DNA of 64,000 nucleotides from Chthoniobacterales bacterium (GTDB lineage Bacteria > Verrucomicrobiota > Verrucomicrobiia > Chthoniobacterales > Terrimicrobiaceae): assembly GCA_014879575.1 (NCBI GenBank), contig JACSRU010000108.1, forward strand, positions 24,334-88,333, in the 5' to 3' direction. Shown here piece after piece: positions 18,687 to 29,165 of this stretch. Within the stretch, counting starts at the first letter, position 1. Every line of letters begins with the position of its first letter. A program made the translations under genes and the position numbers. The notes beneath the pieces were generated by a model, which did no database searches, was not told the origin of the DNA, and saw nothing but the letters and a program-made list of their open reading frames with translations.

Positions 18687-20563
18687 GCGACGCCCCGGAT
18701 TCCCTTGCGTTTCAAAAATTGCGGACGCGAGCGCAGGATGCCCGCCAGCGGAATCCGGAATTCCTCCTCGCCTTCCTCTCCGGGGATTCGCCGGCCACCG
18801 ACCGCCAGGAAAAGATTCTTCATCGGATGGTTCTCGGCCAAAACACTGGCCCAAAAATATTTTACCCCGCGCGCCCTGGCGATGAGGGCGAGTTTTCCGA
18901 GAAGAAATCCCGCCATACCGATGTGGCGCGAATCCTCATGCACCACGAAAGCCACCTCGGCTCCCTTTTCGTCGCGATCGAGGTAGTAGCGGCCGATGGC
19001 CCGCAATTCCTCGTGTTCCCGGGATCCCCCAAACAGACCGAACGCCAGATCTTTTTTTTGATCCACCGCCGCCAGTTTGTAGGCGGATTCCCCGGTCATG
19101 CGGTGCCGCTGGTAGCCGTAGCGCAGGCGGACGGTTTCCTCATCGTGGGAATAAAAAAATTCCTGAATCGTCCGCATGTCACTCGCATACAACGGGCGCA
19201 GGAGAAAACGCTGTCGGCCGAAATTCACCCAGGCACTCTCGACGCCATCCGGGGAAAATGCGGGATCCGCCGGGGGCATGGTGAAAAATTTTGGCAACCA
19301 TCCGCGTGACCGCGCGCCGGCCAGCAACTTTTCGCGGTGGTCCGGGTGGGCAACCTCGACGAGTCGCGCCACCCGCTCGCGAATGCTGCGTCCATGAAGG
19401 CTGGCCACCCCAAATTCCGTGACCACATAGTGGACATCCCCGCGTCCGGTGCAGACCCCGCTGCCGGATTCCAGTTCCGCCACAATGCGGGAGTGCCCGC
19501 CTTCGTCGGAAGTCGAGGTGAGCGCGATGATGGGTCTTCCGCCCTTGCTGCGCCCCGCGCCCCGGACAAAATCCTGCAACGCTCCGATGCCCCCGTAAAA
19601 GCGGTGCCCGCTCGAGTCCCGCACGACCTGGCCGGTGAGATCAACCTCGCGGGCGCCATTGATCGCCACCATGCGATGATTGCGCGCGATATTCGCAGGA
19701 TTGTAAACCCACTCGCTCGCATGCAATTCGATCGCGTTGTTGCCGTCCACAAATTGATACAGCTTCCGGCTCCCGATCACATGGCTGGCGATGATTTTCC
19801 CCGGGTGAAAGGATTTTTTCGATCCATCCGCCGCCCCGCATTTCACCAGGTCCATGAGCGCGTCGTTGAACAGGCCGCTGTGGATGCCGAGATGCCGGTG
19901 CTTGCGCAAGGCTCTCGCCACGGCCTCCGGTGTGTTGCCAAGGCCGACCTGGATGGTGGCGCCATCGTCAATCAATTGCGCCGCATAGCGCCCGATGCGG
20001 GCATGACGTTCATCGAGGATCGGTTTTTTTGCCTCGGGAAGGCGGGCGGCGTGATCGAGGGCGAAAGTGATTTTTTTGACGGATATTTTGGAATCCCCCC
20101 CGGTTCTCGGCATGTGCGGATTGATCTGCGCCACCACCACCCGGGCGCAATCAATGGCGGATCGCACCACATCCACACTGACCCCCAGCGTGCAGAATCC
20201 CCGGGCATCCGGCGGACTCACTTGGATGAGTGCCACGTCCAGGGGCAGGGGGCCCTGCCGAAACAAGGACGCCACTTCCGAAAGCGGACACGGGGTGTAG
20301 TCCGCCTGCCCCCGCTCGACAGCCTCCCGCAGCGGACGGGTCAGAAAAAAGGAATTCGTCCGGATCACCTCCCCATACCGGGGCTCAATCCAGGGCGATT
20401 CCCCCAAGCCATAGATATGAACCAACTCGACATCCTGGAATCCCCCCGAGGCGGCAAGAAACGAATCCACCAGGGCAAACGGCACAGAGGCACCCCCGCC
20501 GATAAAGACGCGGCATCCGGGGCGGACGATCTGCGGCCAGTCCTGGGGGGTGAGTGATTTCAT
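18683..20563 (-). CDS. Acetyl-CoA hydrolase/transferase fused to C-terminal GNAT acetyltransferase domain
   Basis: CoA-transferase half (PGCRVFIGGGASVPFALVDSF...VGLGNTPEAVARALRKH...HFGVASLHGRSIRERV-type ACH C-domain) then a GNAT-like C-terminus (FGLFGGSREHEELRAIGRYYLDRDEKGAEVAFVVHEDSRHIGMAGFLLGKLALIARARGVKYFWASVLAENHPMKNLF). Confidence 0.85.
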   Translation of the reverse strand: MKSLTPQDWPQIVRPGCRVFIGGGASVPFALVDSFLAASGGFQDVELVHIYGLGESPWIEPRYGEVIRTNSFFLTRPLREAVERGQADYTPCPLSEVASLFRQGPLPLDVALIQVSPPDARGFCTLGVSVDVVRSAIDCARVVVAQINPHMPRTGGDSKISVKKITFALDHAARLPEAKKPILDERHARIGRYAAQLIDDGATIQVGLGNTPEAVARALRKHRHLGIHSGLFNDALMDLVKCGAADGSKKSFHPGKIIASHVIGSRKLYQFVDGNNAIELHASEWVYNPANIARNHRMVAINGAREVDLTGQVVRDSSGHRFYGGIGALQDFVRGAGRSKGGRPIIALTSTSDEGGHSRIVAELESGSGVCTGRGDVHYVVTEFGVASLHGRSIRERVARLVEVAHPDHREKLLAGARSRGWLPKFFTMPPADPAFSPDGVESAWVNFGRQRFLLRPLYASDMRTIQEFFYSHDEETVRLRYGYQRHRMTGESAYKLAAVDQKKDLAFGLFGGSREHEELRAIGRYYLDRDEKGAEVAFVVHEDSRHIGMAGFLLGKLALIARARGVKYFWASVLAENHPMKNLFLAVGGRRIPGEEGEEEFRIPLAGILRSRPQFLKRKGIRGVA

Positions 20564-20886
20564 GATGAAAATTTTGGGACCGTCCCGCACGGAAGATGCC
20601 GGCTTTTCAACGGTTCGGATCGCCAGTCGCCCGGCAGGAACAGGCTCAACGATGGTGGATTGTAATCCGTGCGGCTGCTAGGCAAATTTTCCCGATGGGG
20701 GTTGTGGGCTCTTCCGGAAAGTTTCGTCATTTCGGGAGTTGCCCCATGATGTGGCCGGGTTGTTTCCGGCGGCTTCCAGGGGGCTTTGTGGCACTCGGAT
20801 GCGTGATGTGGCGGTTGACGCGCGGATTTGGGCAACTTGGTGCACGCTTGCGTCCGGACAAAAAATGCGAAATTCTCCGAGGTTTC

Positions 20887-23298
20887 ATGGCCAATCGTTC
20901 GCGCAATCACCGGGCAGCCGATTTTTTCATGGGACTCGCTCTGGTCCTCATGGGGGGGTATTTGTTTGTCGCGCTTCTGACGTATTCGGCGGGAGATGTG
21001 CCCAGTTGGGCAAGGTTGATTTACACCAAAAGTTCGGCCTCACCGGTGTCTCACAACCTGGGGGGACTCGTGGGGACGCTGCTTGCGGGGCATGTGCTCT
21101 TTCTTTTTGGCGCGGCGGGTTATCTTCTGGCGGTCGGGTTGGTTGGCTACGGACTCGCGAAGTGGTTTGTGCCGCACTATTCGCTCAAGGACAAAGCCGG
21201 CTGGGGGGTGGTGATGCTCCTCCTCGCGACGTGTCTGTTTCAAATCCAACCTTGGGCGTTGCAAAGCTGGAAAAAGGTGATCGGTATCGCTGGGCCCGGC
21301 GGATGGATTGGCGTGAATCTGGGGGAAAATGCCATCCGGAAGCCTTTTGGAACGGCTTCCGTGGTCCTTTTGATCATCATTTATTTGATGAGCCTGGTGT
21401 TCGCGATTTCGAGTCATCCGTTCCGGGACATGCATTCCGTATGGAAGTCGTTTCTTGGCTGGATCGAGGCCAGAAGGCAGGCCCGCCTCCAGCGTCTCGA
21501 TCACGACCGCCGGATCGAGGAAGAGGGCCGACGCCTCGAACAAAGAAAACAGAAGCTCGAGAAAAAACTCAAAAAATCCACTTCTGAACCCCTGCAAAAA
21601 ATTGAGCCCCCGCTTCCGGATATCGAGCCGGAAATCATTGATGCGACGGCGCCCCTGCCTGCTTCCAAAAAGCCCAAACTCTCCGATGTCCACCAAGGGA
21701 AGACGGGCACCTTCCCTCCCGGGCTCAAGGATGTCCACCTGGAGAATTACACACTGCCCGGATTGGATCTCCTGGAGCCTCCGGATGAGGAGGGACGCAC
21801 GCCCCTGGATCGCGATGAACTCCTCAAAATCCAGGGCCTGATCATCGAGACCCTCCAGCAATTTGGGATCAAAACCACGCCCGGCACGATCACCAAAGGC
21901 CCGACGATCACCCGTTACGAGCTGTATCCGGATGTCGGAGTGCGCGTGGATAAAATTGTTTCGCTCGAAAGGGACATCGCCCGCGCCACACGGGCCGAAA
22001 GAATCAACACCCTCGCCCCGATCCCCGGCAAGGATACGGTGGGAATCGAGATTGCCAATTCGAAGAAGGTGAAGGTCACGCTCCACGAACTCTTTGAGAA
22101 GGACGCCTGGCGCGAGACCTCCGCGCGCCTCCCGCTGGCACTCGGGATGGATGTGTATGGGCATACAATCATTGGGGACCTCGCGAAGATGCCCCATTGT
22201 CTCGTTGCGGGAACGACCGGAAGCGGCAAGAGCGTCTGCATCAACTCGATCATCGCCAGCCTGCTCTTCCGGTATTCCCCGGAGCACCTCCGCTTCATCA
22301 TGATTGATCCGAAGGTTGTGGAAATGCAGATCTACAACAAGCTGCCCCACCTCATCACACCGGTCGTCACCGATCCGAAAAAAGTGCTTCTGGCCCTGCG
22401 CTGGTTGGTGGATGAGATGGAATTGCGTTACCGGATCTTTGCCAAATGCGGCGTCAAAAACATCGCGGCCTTCAACGAGCGCCCCCTCCCGAAGTCCCAG
22501 GCGGAACTCGATACCGAGGAGTCGGCGGAAGTTCCGGAATCTTCTGCGGAAGTCGCGGAGGATCTGCCGGACGAGGAATCCCCGGACGAGGAGCCACCAC
22601 CGATCCGGGTTCCCCGTTCCGAGGAACTTATTGTGCCCGATCGCATGCCATTTATCGTGATGATTATTGATGAGTTGGCGGATCTGATGCAGACGGCTCC
22701 CGCAGATGTCGAGAGCGCGATTGCCCGCATCACCCAGATGGCCCGCGCGGCGGGCATCCATATGATCGTCGCCACACAAACGCCGAGAGCTGATGTCGTG
22801 ACCGGCATCATCAAGGCAAACATCCCGAGCCGGATCGCCTTCCAAGTGGCTTCAAAAATCGACAGTCGCGTGATCCTTGATGAGAACGGCGCCGAAAAGC
22901 TCCTCGGCCAGGGCGACATGCTCTACCTGCCTCCGGGAACTTCCAAATACACCCGGGCGCAGGGGGTGCTTGTCACCGAAGAGGAGATCCACCGGATTGT
23001 GGAGTTTGTCGCCAATCAGGCGGAGCCGAAATTCGACCCGGGCATCCACGACAAGATGACCAGTCCGACGATGTCGGAGGAGGATGTGAGCGACGCCGAC
23101 GAGGAACTGGTCACAAAATGTCTCGAGATCATCCGCCAGGAAAACCGCGCCTCGACATCCATGCTCCAGCGGCGGCTCAAACTCGGCTACACGCGCGCGG
23201 CCCGGGTCATGGATATTTTGGAACAACGGGGGATTGTGGGTCCCAAGGACGGGGCGAAAGATCGCGACATCCTCGTGGATTTGAATGAAGACTATTAA
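20887..23298 (+). CDS. ftsK: DNA translocase FtsK/SpoIIIE
   Basis: N-terminal TM region, MPHCLVAGTTGSGKSVCINSIIASLLFRYSPEHLRFIMIDPKVVEM, PFIVMIIDELADLM, C-terminal gamma winged helix (SMLQRRLKLGYTRAARVMDILEQRGIVG). Confidence 0.95.
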   Translation: MANRSRNHRAADFFMGLALVLMGGYLFVALLTYSAGDVPSWARLIYTKSSASPVSHNLGGLVGTLLAGHVLFLFGAAGYLLAVGLVGYGLAKWFVPHYSLKDKAGWGVVMLLLATCLFQIQPWALQSWKKVIGIAGPGGWIGVNLGENAIRKPFGTASVVLLIIIYLMSLVFAISSHPFRDMHSVWKSFLGWIEARRQARLQRLDHDRRIEEEGRRLEQRKQKLEKKLKKSTSEPLQKIEPPLPDIEPEIIDATAPLPASKKPKLSDVHQGKTGTFPPGLKDVHLENYTLPGLDLLEPPDEEGRTPLDRDELLKIQGLIIETLQQFGIKTTPGTITKGPTITRYELYPDVGVRVDKIVSLERDIARATRAERINTLAPIPGKDTVGIEIANSKKVKVTLHELFEKDAWRETSARLPLALGMDVYGHTIIGDLAKMPHCLVAGTTGSGKSVCINSIIASLLFRYSPEHLRFIMIDPKVVEMQIYNKLPHLITPVVTDPKKVLLALRWLVDEMELRYRIFAKCGVKNIAAFNERPLPKSQAELDTEESAEVPESSAEVAEDLPDEESPDEEPPPIRVPRSEELIVPDRMPFIVMIIDELADLMQTAPADVESAIARITQMARAAGIHMIVATQTPRADVVTGIIKANIPSRIAFQVASKIDSRVILDENGAEKLLGQGDMLYLPPGTSKYTRAQGVLVTEEEIHRIVEFVANQAEPKFDPGIHDKMTSPTMSEEDVSDADEELVTKCLEIIRQENRASTSMLQRRLKLGYTRAARVMDILEQRGIVGPKDGAKDRDILVDLNEDY

Positions 23299-23302
23299 GG
23301 AA

Positions 23303-23917
23303 ATGGACACACCGGATTTTTTTGTGGGAGCCCGGCTCGGTGGGGCAAGGGTGAAGGCGGGTATTTCGCTCGAAAAGGCGGCGAAGGACACGCGGATTCG
23401 GGTGCAACGACTGCGCGAAATCGAGGCGGATGACTTTTCCGGCTTCTCGCATCCAACCTATTCGCGGCTTTTTCTGTTGGATTATGCGGAATACCTTGGC
23501 ATTTCCCCGGACGAAATCCGCCCGCTGTTGCCGGATCGGGCGGGCGCGGGAGCCGGTGGCTTCGAATACATCGACGCCCTGGCCCGCGATCCCTCGTCCC
23601 CGGTATCTCCCAGGCCATACAAGAGGCCGAATCTTTTCAAAATTTTCGTCATTGTGGCGGCTGCCCTCATCCTGGCGGCGGTGGGGTTGTATGTTTATGC
23701 CACAGTGAAGAAGATCGGGCGCGTCGCCGCCTCTTCCTCCCTCGGAATCAAGCCGCCCGCAGGGAAGTCACTCCAATCCGCACCCTCCGGGGACACGGCA
23801 TCGGAACCTTCCGCAGTGCGAAATTCTGAGGAAAGTGCCCCGCCCGAGCCCGCCCCGCCTGCTGTCGAACCCTCCGACGCCGAAGATCAACCCGCGCCGC
23901 CGCCTTCCCTCCCCTGA
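23303..23917 (+). CDS. RodZ-like helix-turn-helix membrane protein
   Basis: Cytoplasmic HTH (LGGARVKAGISLEKAAKDTRIRVQRLREIEADDFSGFSHPTYSRLFLLDYAEYLG), then TM (FKIFVIVAAALILAAVGLYVYATV) and a Pro/Ala-rich tail. Confidence 0.78.
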   Translation: MDTPDFFVGARLGGARVKAGISLEKAAKDTRIRVQRLREIEADDFSGFSHPTYSRLFLLDYAEYLGISPDEIRPLLPDRAGAGAGGFEYIDALARDPSSPVSPRPYKRPNLFKIFVIVAAALILAAVGLYVYATVKKIGRVAASSSLGIKPPAGKSLQSAPSGDTASEPSAVRNSEESAPPEPAPPAVEPSDAEDQPAPPPSLP

Positions 23918-23932
23918 CTCTCCGACCAGACC

Positions 23933-25291
23933 ATGAGCTACAAAATTGGAATGATCAGCCTTGGCTGCGCAAAGAATCTCGTTGATGCGGAGATCATGCT
24001 GGGAGGCGCGCGGGAGGAAGGATTGGAAATTACGGCGGATCCCGGCGAGGCCGATGTGGTGGTGGTGAATACCTGTGGGTTCATAGACTCGGCAAAGCAG
24101 GAATCCGTTGACGCCATCCTCGAGTCCCACCGATTGCGCGGACTCCGGACCCGTCCGGGACAAAAGCTGGTGGTGAGTGGGTGCATGTCCCAGCGGTTTT
24201 CCACGGAACTCGCCAGCGAGATCCCCGAAGTGGACGCCTTCATCGGACTCGACCAGGTCGCGGAGGCCGGAAAAATTTTTCGGCAGATCCTGGAGCGGGA
24301 CGAAAGGGCCTTGAACCTCGTGACGCCGAAGTCGCGTTACATCCCCGACTACGCGACTCCCCGGTTCCGTTTGACCCCGCGCCATACCGCCTATGTAAAA
24401 ATTGCCGAGGGCTGCAACCACCCCTGCAGTTTTTGCGTGATCCCCCAAATGCGGGGGCGCCACCGCAGCCGCACGGTGGACTCGGTGGTGCGCGAGATTC
24501 GGCAATTGGTGGATGACGGGGTGAAGGAACTCAACCTCATCAGCCAGGATACGACGTATTTTGGCATGGATCTCTGGGAGGAAAAGGCGGGGCCCCGGCA
24601 GCCTGTGGATTCCACGCGGGGTGCTTCGTTGGTCCACCTTCTCGATGAACTCGCCGGGGTGGACGGGGATTTCTGGATTCGCCTCCTCTATACGCATCCG
24701 GCCCATTGGAGCAATGAACTCATCGCGGCCATCGCCCGGAATCCGAAGATCGCGCGCTACGTGGACATGCCACTCCAACACATCCACCCGGAAATGTTGA
24801 AAGCCATGCGCCGCGAGACCTCCCGCGAGCACATTGTGGATCTCATCGCGCGCCTGCGCGCCGGAATTCCGGGCCTGGGACTGCGGACGACGTTTATCGT
24901 CGGATTCCCCGGTGAGACCGAAGACCACTTTGAGTCCCTGCTCGAGTTCATCCGCACAACAAAATTTGAACGTCTCGGAGTTTTCAATTACTCACAGGAG
25001 GACGGCTCCCGGGCGGCAAAGATGGACGGCCAGATTCCCGTCCGCACCAAAAATCGTCGTCATCGTGAGGCGATGAAGCTGCAACAGGCCATCGCGCAGG
25101 AGTCCGCAGCCGCCGCCGTAGGCCAGTCGCTCAAGGTGCTTGTCGAGCAGCCAAATATCGGACGCACCGAACACGATGCCCCCGAGGTGGACTGCCGCGT
25201 GATCCTCACCGAAACCTGCGAGCCGGGAACATTCGTCACCGCAAAGGTTATCGGCTCGCAGATCTATGACCTGATCGCCCAACCATTCTAA
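23933..25291 (+). CDS. rimO: Ribosomal protein S12 methylthiotransferase RimO
   Basis: MSYKIGMISLGCAKNLVDAEIMLGGA...VVNTCGFIDSAKQESVDAI...YVKIAEGCNHPCSFCVIPQMRGRHRSR; radical SAM CxxxCxxC plus TRAM-like C-terminus. Confidence 0.93.
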   Translation: MSYKIGMISLGCAKNLVDAEIMLGGAREEGLEITADPGEADVVVVNTCGFIDSAKQESVDAILESHRLRGLRTRPGQKLVVSGCMSQRFSTELASEIPEVDAFIGLDQVAEAGKIFRQILERDERALNLVTPKSRYIPDYATPRFRLTPRHTAYVKIAEGCNHPCSFCVIPQMRGRHRSRTVDSVVREIRQLVDDGVKELNLISQDTTYFGMDLWEEKAGPRQPVDSTRGASLVHLLDELAGVDGDFWIRLLYTHPAHWSNELIAAIARNPKIARYVDMPLQHIHPEMLKAMRRETSREHIVDLIARLRAGIPGLGLRTTFIVGFPGETEDHFESLLEFIRTTKFERLGVFNYSQEDGSRAAKMDGQIPVRTKNRRHREAMKLQQAIAQESAAAAVGQSLKVLVEQPNIGRTEHDAPEVDCRVILTETCEPGTFVTAKVIGSQIYDLIAQPF

Positions 25292-25309
25292 GAACCAGGA
25301 AAGCAGAGG

Positions 25310-25546
25310 GGGTCAGTCCCATAACTTATAATAGACTCCGAACCTGAAAATGCCGAGGATGGCCTCATGATCAAATGTGTTTCAATCCCGCCACAAAAGT
25401 CTCCCCATCGAGGAAGGGCGATCGCTGCCTGGGTTGGTCAACTCCATTTACCTGAACTCTGTCTGCGGGAGGCTTGCCCCCTTGCTGAATTGCGGACCTT
25501 TCCTTGAGCCGCGATTACGAGAAATTATAAAATATGGGACTGACCC
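25310..25546. mobile_element. Small non-coding element bounded by 23-bp imperfect inverted repeats (MITE/REP-like)
   Basis: Left end 25310..25332 GGGTCAGTCCCATAACTTATAAT; right end 25524..25546 ATTATAAAATATGGGACTGACCC (reverse complement GGGTCAGTCCCATATTTTATAAT); 21/23 matches. No credible ORF inside. Confidence 0.72.
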
Positions 25547-26676
25547 TTTTTTGTCACCTCATCCTTCTCGTCGCTGCTGTTTCTGCTGCGACAGGAGGGC
25601 AGGATGCCGGCCGGGTTGTGGAATCCGAGGAAGGGAAGTTCCGAATCGAAATGGTGGCCGAGGGGCTCGAGGCACCGTGGGGCATGGAGAAGCTTCCCGA
25701 CGGGCGCTTCCTCGTCACCGAGCGCCCTGGACGGCTGCGGGTGATTGAGAACGGAAAGCTGCTCGAGGCTCCGGTCGAGGGAGTTCCAGAAGTGCGCGCC
25801 AAGGGCCAGGGCGGGTTGCTGGATATCCGCCTTCATCCCGATTATGAAAAAAACAGATGGCTCTACCTCACTTTTTCCAAGCCGTTGCCAAAGGGGACGC
25901 TCACCTCGGTGGTCCGGGCGCGGCTCACGGACAATCGCCTGACAGACACGGAAACCCTCTTCGATCCCCCTGCGGAAGAGGCGTCAGAAGGAGGTGCTCA
26001 TTTTGGGAGTCGCGTGGTGTTCGACGGCAAGGGGCATGTGTTTTTTTCCATTGGCGACCGGGGGGATGTCACCACCCCGGCCAACCAGGCCCAACGATTG
26101 GATAATGTAAAAGGCAAGGTGCTCCGGTTGAAGGACGATGGAACGATTCCGGGGGACAATCCGTTTGTGCATCAGCCCGGAGCCAATGCCGCCATCTGGT
26201 CCTACGGGAACCGCAATCCGCAGGGCCTTGCCATTCAACCGGGAAGCGGACTGTTGTGGGCCACCGAACATGGTCCACGCGGTGGGGATGAACTCAACAT
26301 CATCCGCAGGGGAGAGAACTACGGGTGGCCGGTCGCGACCTACGGCATCAACTACAGCGGCATTCCAATCACGGACAGTCCCTCCGCGCCCGGTATGCGG
26401 GATCCGGTCAAACAATGGACGCCCTCCCCCGGTGTTTGCGGGATGGCATTTTACGTCGGTGATGCCTTTCCGGGATGGAGGGGCAACCTGTTCGTTGCGT
26501 CCCTCGCCCAGGCCCGGTTGTTTCGTCTGAAACTCGAAGGGGAAACCGTAGTTCACCAGGAAGAGCTTCTCAGTGGCACGGGTCGCATTCGGGATGTAAG
26601 GTGCTTTGACGACGGCACCCTTTACGTCATCTATGACCGGCCTGGGTGCATCGTGCGGCTGGTTCCGGCGTGGTAA
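25534..26676 (+). CDS. PQQ-dependent aldose sugar dehydrogenase-like protein, predicted secreted
   Basis: MGLTLFCHLILLVAAVSA signal-like N-terminus; EGLEAPWGMEKLPDGRFLVTERPGRLRVI...GQGGLLDIRLHPDYEKNRWLYLTFS...NRNPQGLAIQPGSGLLWATEHGPRGGDELNIIRRGENYGWPVATYGINYSG. Confidence 0.88.
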   Translation: MGLTLFCHLILLVAAVSAATGGQDAGRVVESEEGKFRIEMVAEGLEAPWGMEKLPDGRFLVTERPGRLRVIENGKLLEAPVEGVPEVRAKGQGGLLDIRLHPDYEKNRWLYLTFSKPLPKGTLTSVVRARLTDNRLTDTETLFDPPAEEASEGGAHFGSRVVFDGKGHVFFSIGDRGDVTTPANQAQRLDNVKGKVLRLKDDGTIPGDNPFVHQPGANAAIWSYGNRNPQGLAIQPGSGLLWATEHGPRGGDELNIIRRGENYGWPVATYGINYSGIPITDSPSAPGMRDPVKQWTPSPGVCGMAFYVGDAFPGWRGNLFVASLAQARLFRLKLEGETVVHQEELLSGTGRIRDVRCFDDGTLYVIYDRPGCIVRLVPAW

Positions 26677-26735
26677 CTCCCGCAGCCAGTGGTGTTTACG
26701 ATTGGCCTCTTTGAGGAGGAGAGCCTGCGTTCCTG

Positions 26736-27977
26736 CTACTTATTGTCGAGCGTGGCCACGCCGGGTAGGGACTTGCCTTCGAGCAATTCGAGCGAGGCTC
26801 CGCCGCCCGTGGAGCAATGGCTGACCTTGTCGGCCACGAGGAATTTCTTTGCGGCCGTGGCGGTATCTCCTCCTCCGACCACTGTGATTGCGCCCTTGGC
26901 TGTGGCGGATGCCACGGCTTCGGCCATGGACTTTGTGCCCTCCGCAAAACGGTCAAATTCAAAGACCCCGGCGGGACCGTTCCAGATGATCGTCCTGGCC
27001 CGTGCGATGACATCGGCAAAGAGTGCCCGGCTTTTTGGCCCGACATCCAGCCCCATCCATCCGTCGGGGATGCCGGTCGTATCGTCGGCCGCCTGGATCT
27101 CGGCATCCGGCGCAAATTTTTCCGCACAGACAAAATCCACAGGCAGGTGGATTTGGACGCCTTTTTCCTTCGCCTTGACGAGCAGATCGCGGACGATCTT
27201 AGCGCCCTCGGGATCGAAGAGGCTGTTGCCGATGGGCATGTTCTCAAGGACATGCTTGAAGGTATAGGCCATGCCGCCGCCGATGATGATTTCGTTGGCA
27301 TTGTCGAGCAGGTTGCTAATGAGCGGGATTTTGTCGGCCACCTTTGCGCCGCCGAGAATCGCCAGCAGGGGGCGTTTCGGGTGTTCGAGGACTGCCGCAA
27401 AGGCATCCAGTTCCTTTTGCATCAGGAAACCGGCCACCTTGTTCGGGAGGGCCACGCCGACGACCGAAGAGTGCGCCCGATGCGCGGTGCCGAAGGCGTC
27501 ACTCACAAAGACATCCCCCAGCTTCGTCAGGCTCGCGCGGAATGCGGCCACTTTGGCAGGATCCGCCTTTGTGGAGGTGCCCTCCTCGTTCTTCCGCTTC
27601 CCTTCCTCCTCGATGTGGAAGCGCAGGTTCTCGAGCAGGATGACTTCGCCCGGCTGAATCGCCGCACAGGCGGTCTCGACCTCGAGGCCCACGCAATCCG
27701 GCAGAAATTTGACCGGCCTTCCGAGAAGTTCGGAGAGCTTCTCCGCCACCGGCTTAAGCGAAAATTTTTCCACGCGGGAGCCATTGGGTCGGCCCAGGTG
27801 GCTCATCAGAATCACCGAAGCTCCCTGGTCGAGGGCATACTGGATGGTTGGCAGGGCGGCGGTGATGCGTTGCGGATTGGTGATTGCGCCGGTGGCTTTG
27901 TCCTGCGGGACATTGAAGTCCACGCGCATGAGGACACGTTTCTTGGCGAGCGGGATGTCAGTGATGGATTTTTTCAT
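26736..27977 (-). CDS. pgk: Phosphoglycerate kinase
   Basis: [54 protein letters not shown]...[36 protein letters not shown]. Confidence 0.96.
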   Translation of the reverse strand: MKKSITDIPLAKKRVLMRVDFNVPQDKATGAITNPQRITAALPTIQYALDQGASVILMSHLGRPNGSRVEKFSLKPVAEKLSELLGRPVKFLPDCVGLEVETACAAIQPGEVILLENLRFHIEEEGKRKNEEGTSTKADPAKVAAFRASLTKLGDVFVSDAFGTAHRAHSSVVGVALPNKVAGFLMQKELDAFAAVLEHPKRPLLAILGGAKVADKIPLISNLLDNANEIIIGGGMAYTFKHVLENMPIGNSLFDPEGAKIVRDLLVKAKEKGVQIHLPVDFVCAEKFAPDAEIQAADDTTGIPDGWMGLDVGPKSRALFADVIARARTIIWNGPAGVFEFDRFAEGTKSMAEAVASATAKGAITVVGGGDTATAAKKFLVADKVSHCSTGGGASLELLEGKSLPGVATLDNK

Positions 27978-27985
27978 GGGTGCTT

Positions 27986-28043
27986 AAAAAAACCCGCCGG
28001 AACGTGGCCGGATCCTTGCGGGATCCCGCGACATCCGGCGGGT
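27986..28043 (-). terminator. Terminator/attenuator-like nested hairpin between gapA and pgk
   Basis: On the minus strand: ACCCGCCGGA ... TCCGGCGGGT (perfect 10-bp stem) enclosing an inner GGATCC..GGATCC hairpin, followed by a run of seven U's and then the pgk start codon about 8 nt later. Confidence 0.7.
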
Positions 28044-28074
28044 GGTGAGTCATCGCGGTTGTGTCAACCGTTCG

Positions 28075-29082
<1,008 letters not shown>

Positions 29083-29165
29083 TTATTGGTTATGTCCGGT
29101 GGGAGCCATTTCATTAAAGAATCCCCCTCGCCGAGCGTCAATCCGCAATCACAAGGAATCTTGAG

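Noticed and set aside
21040-22845. 601-aa minus ORF antisense to ftsK
   Set aside because: Shadow ORF; no domain features while ftsK is unambiguous.
25377-25748. 123-aa ORF starting inside the inverted-repeat element
   Set aside because: Cys/Arg-rich translation out of frame with the dehydrogenase; no support as an element-encoded transposase.
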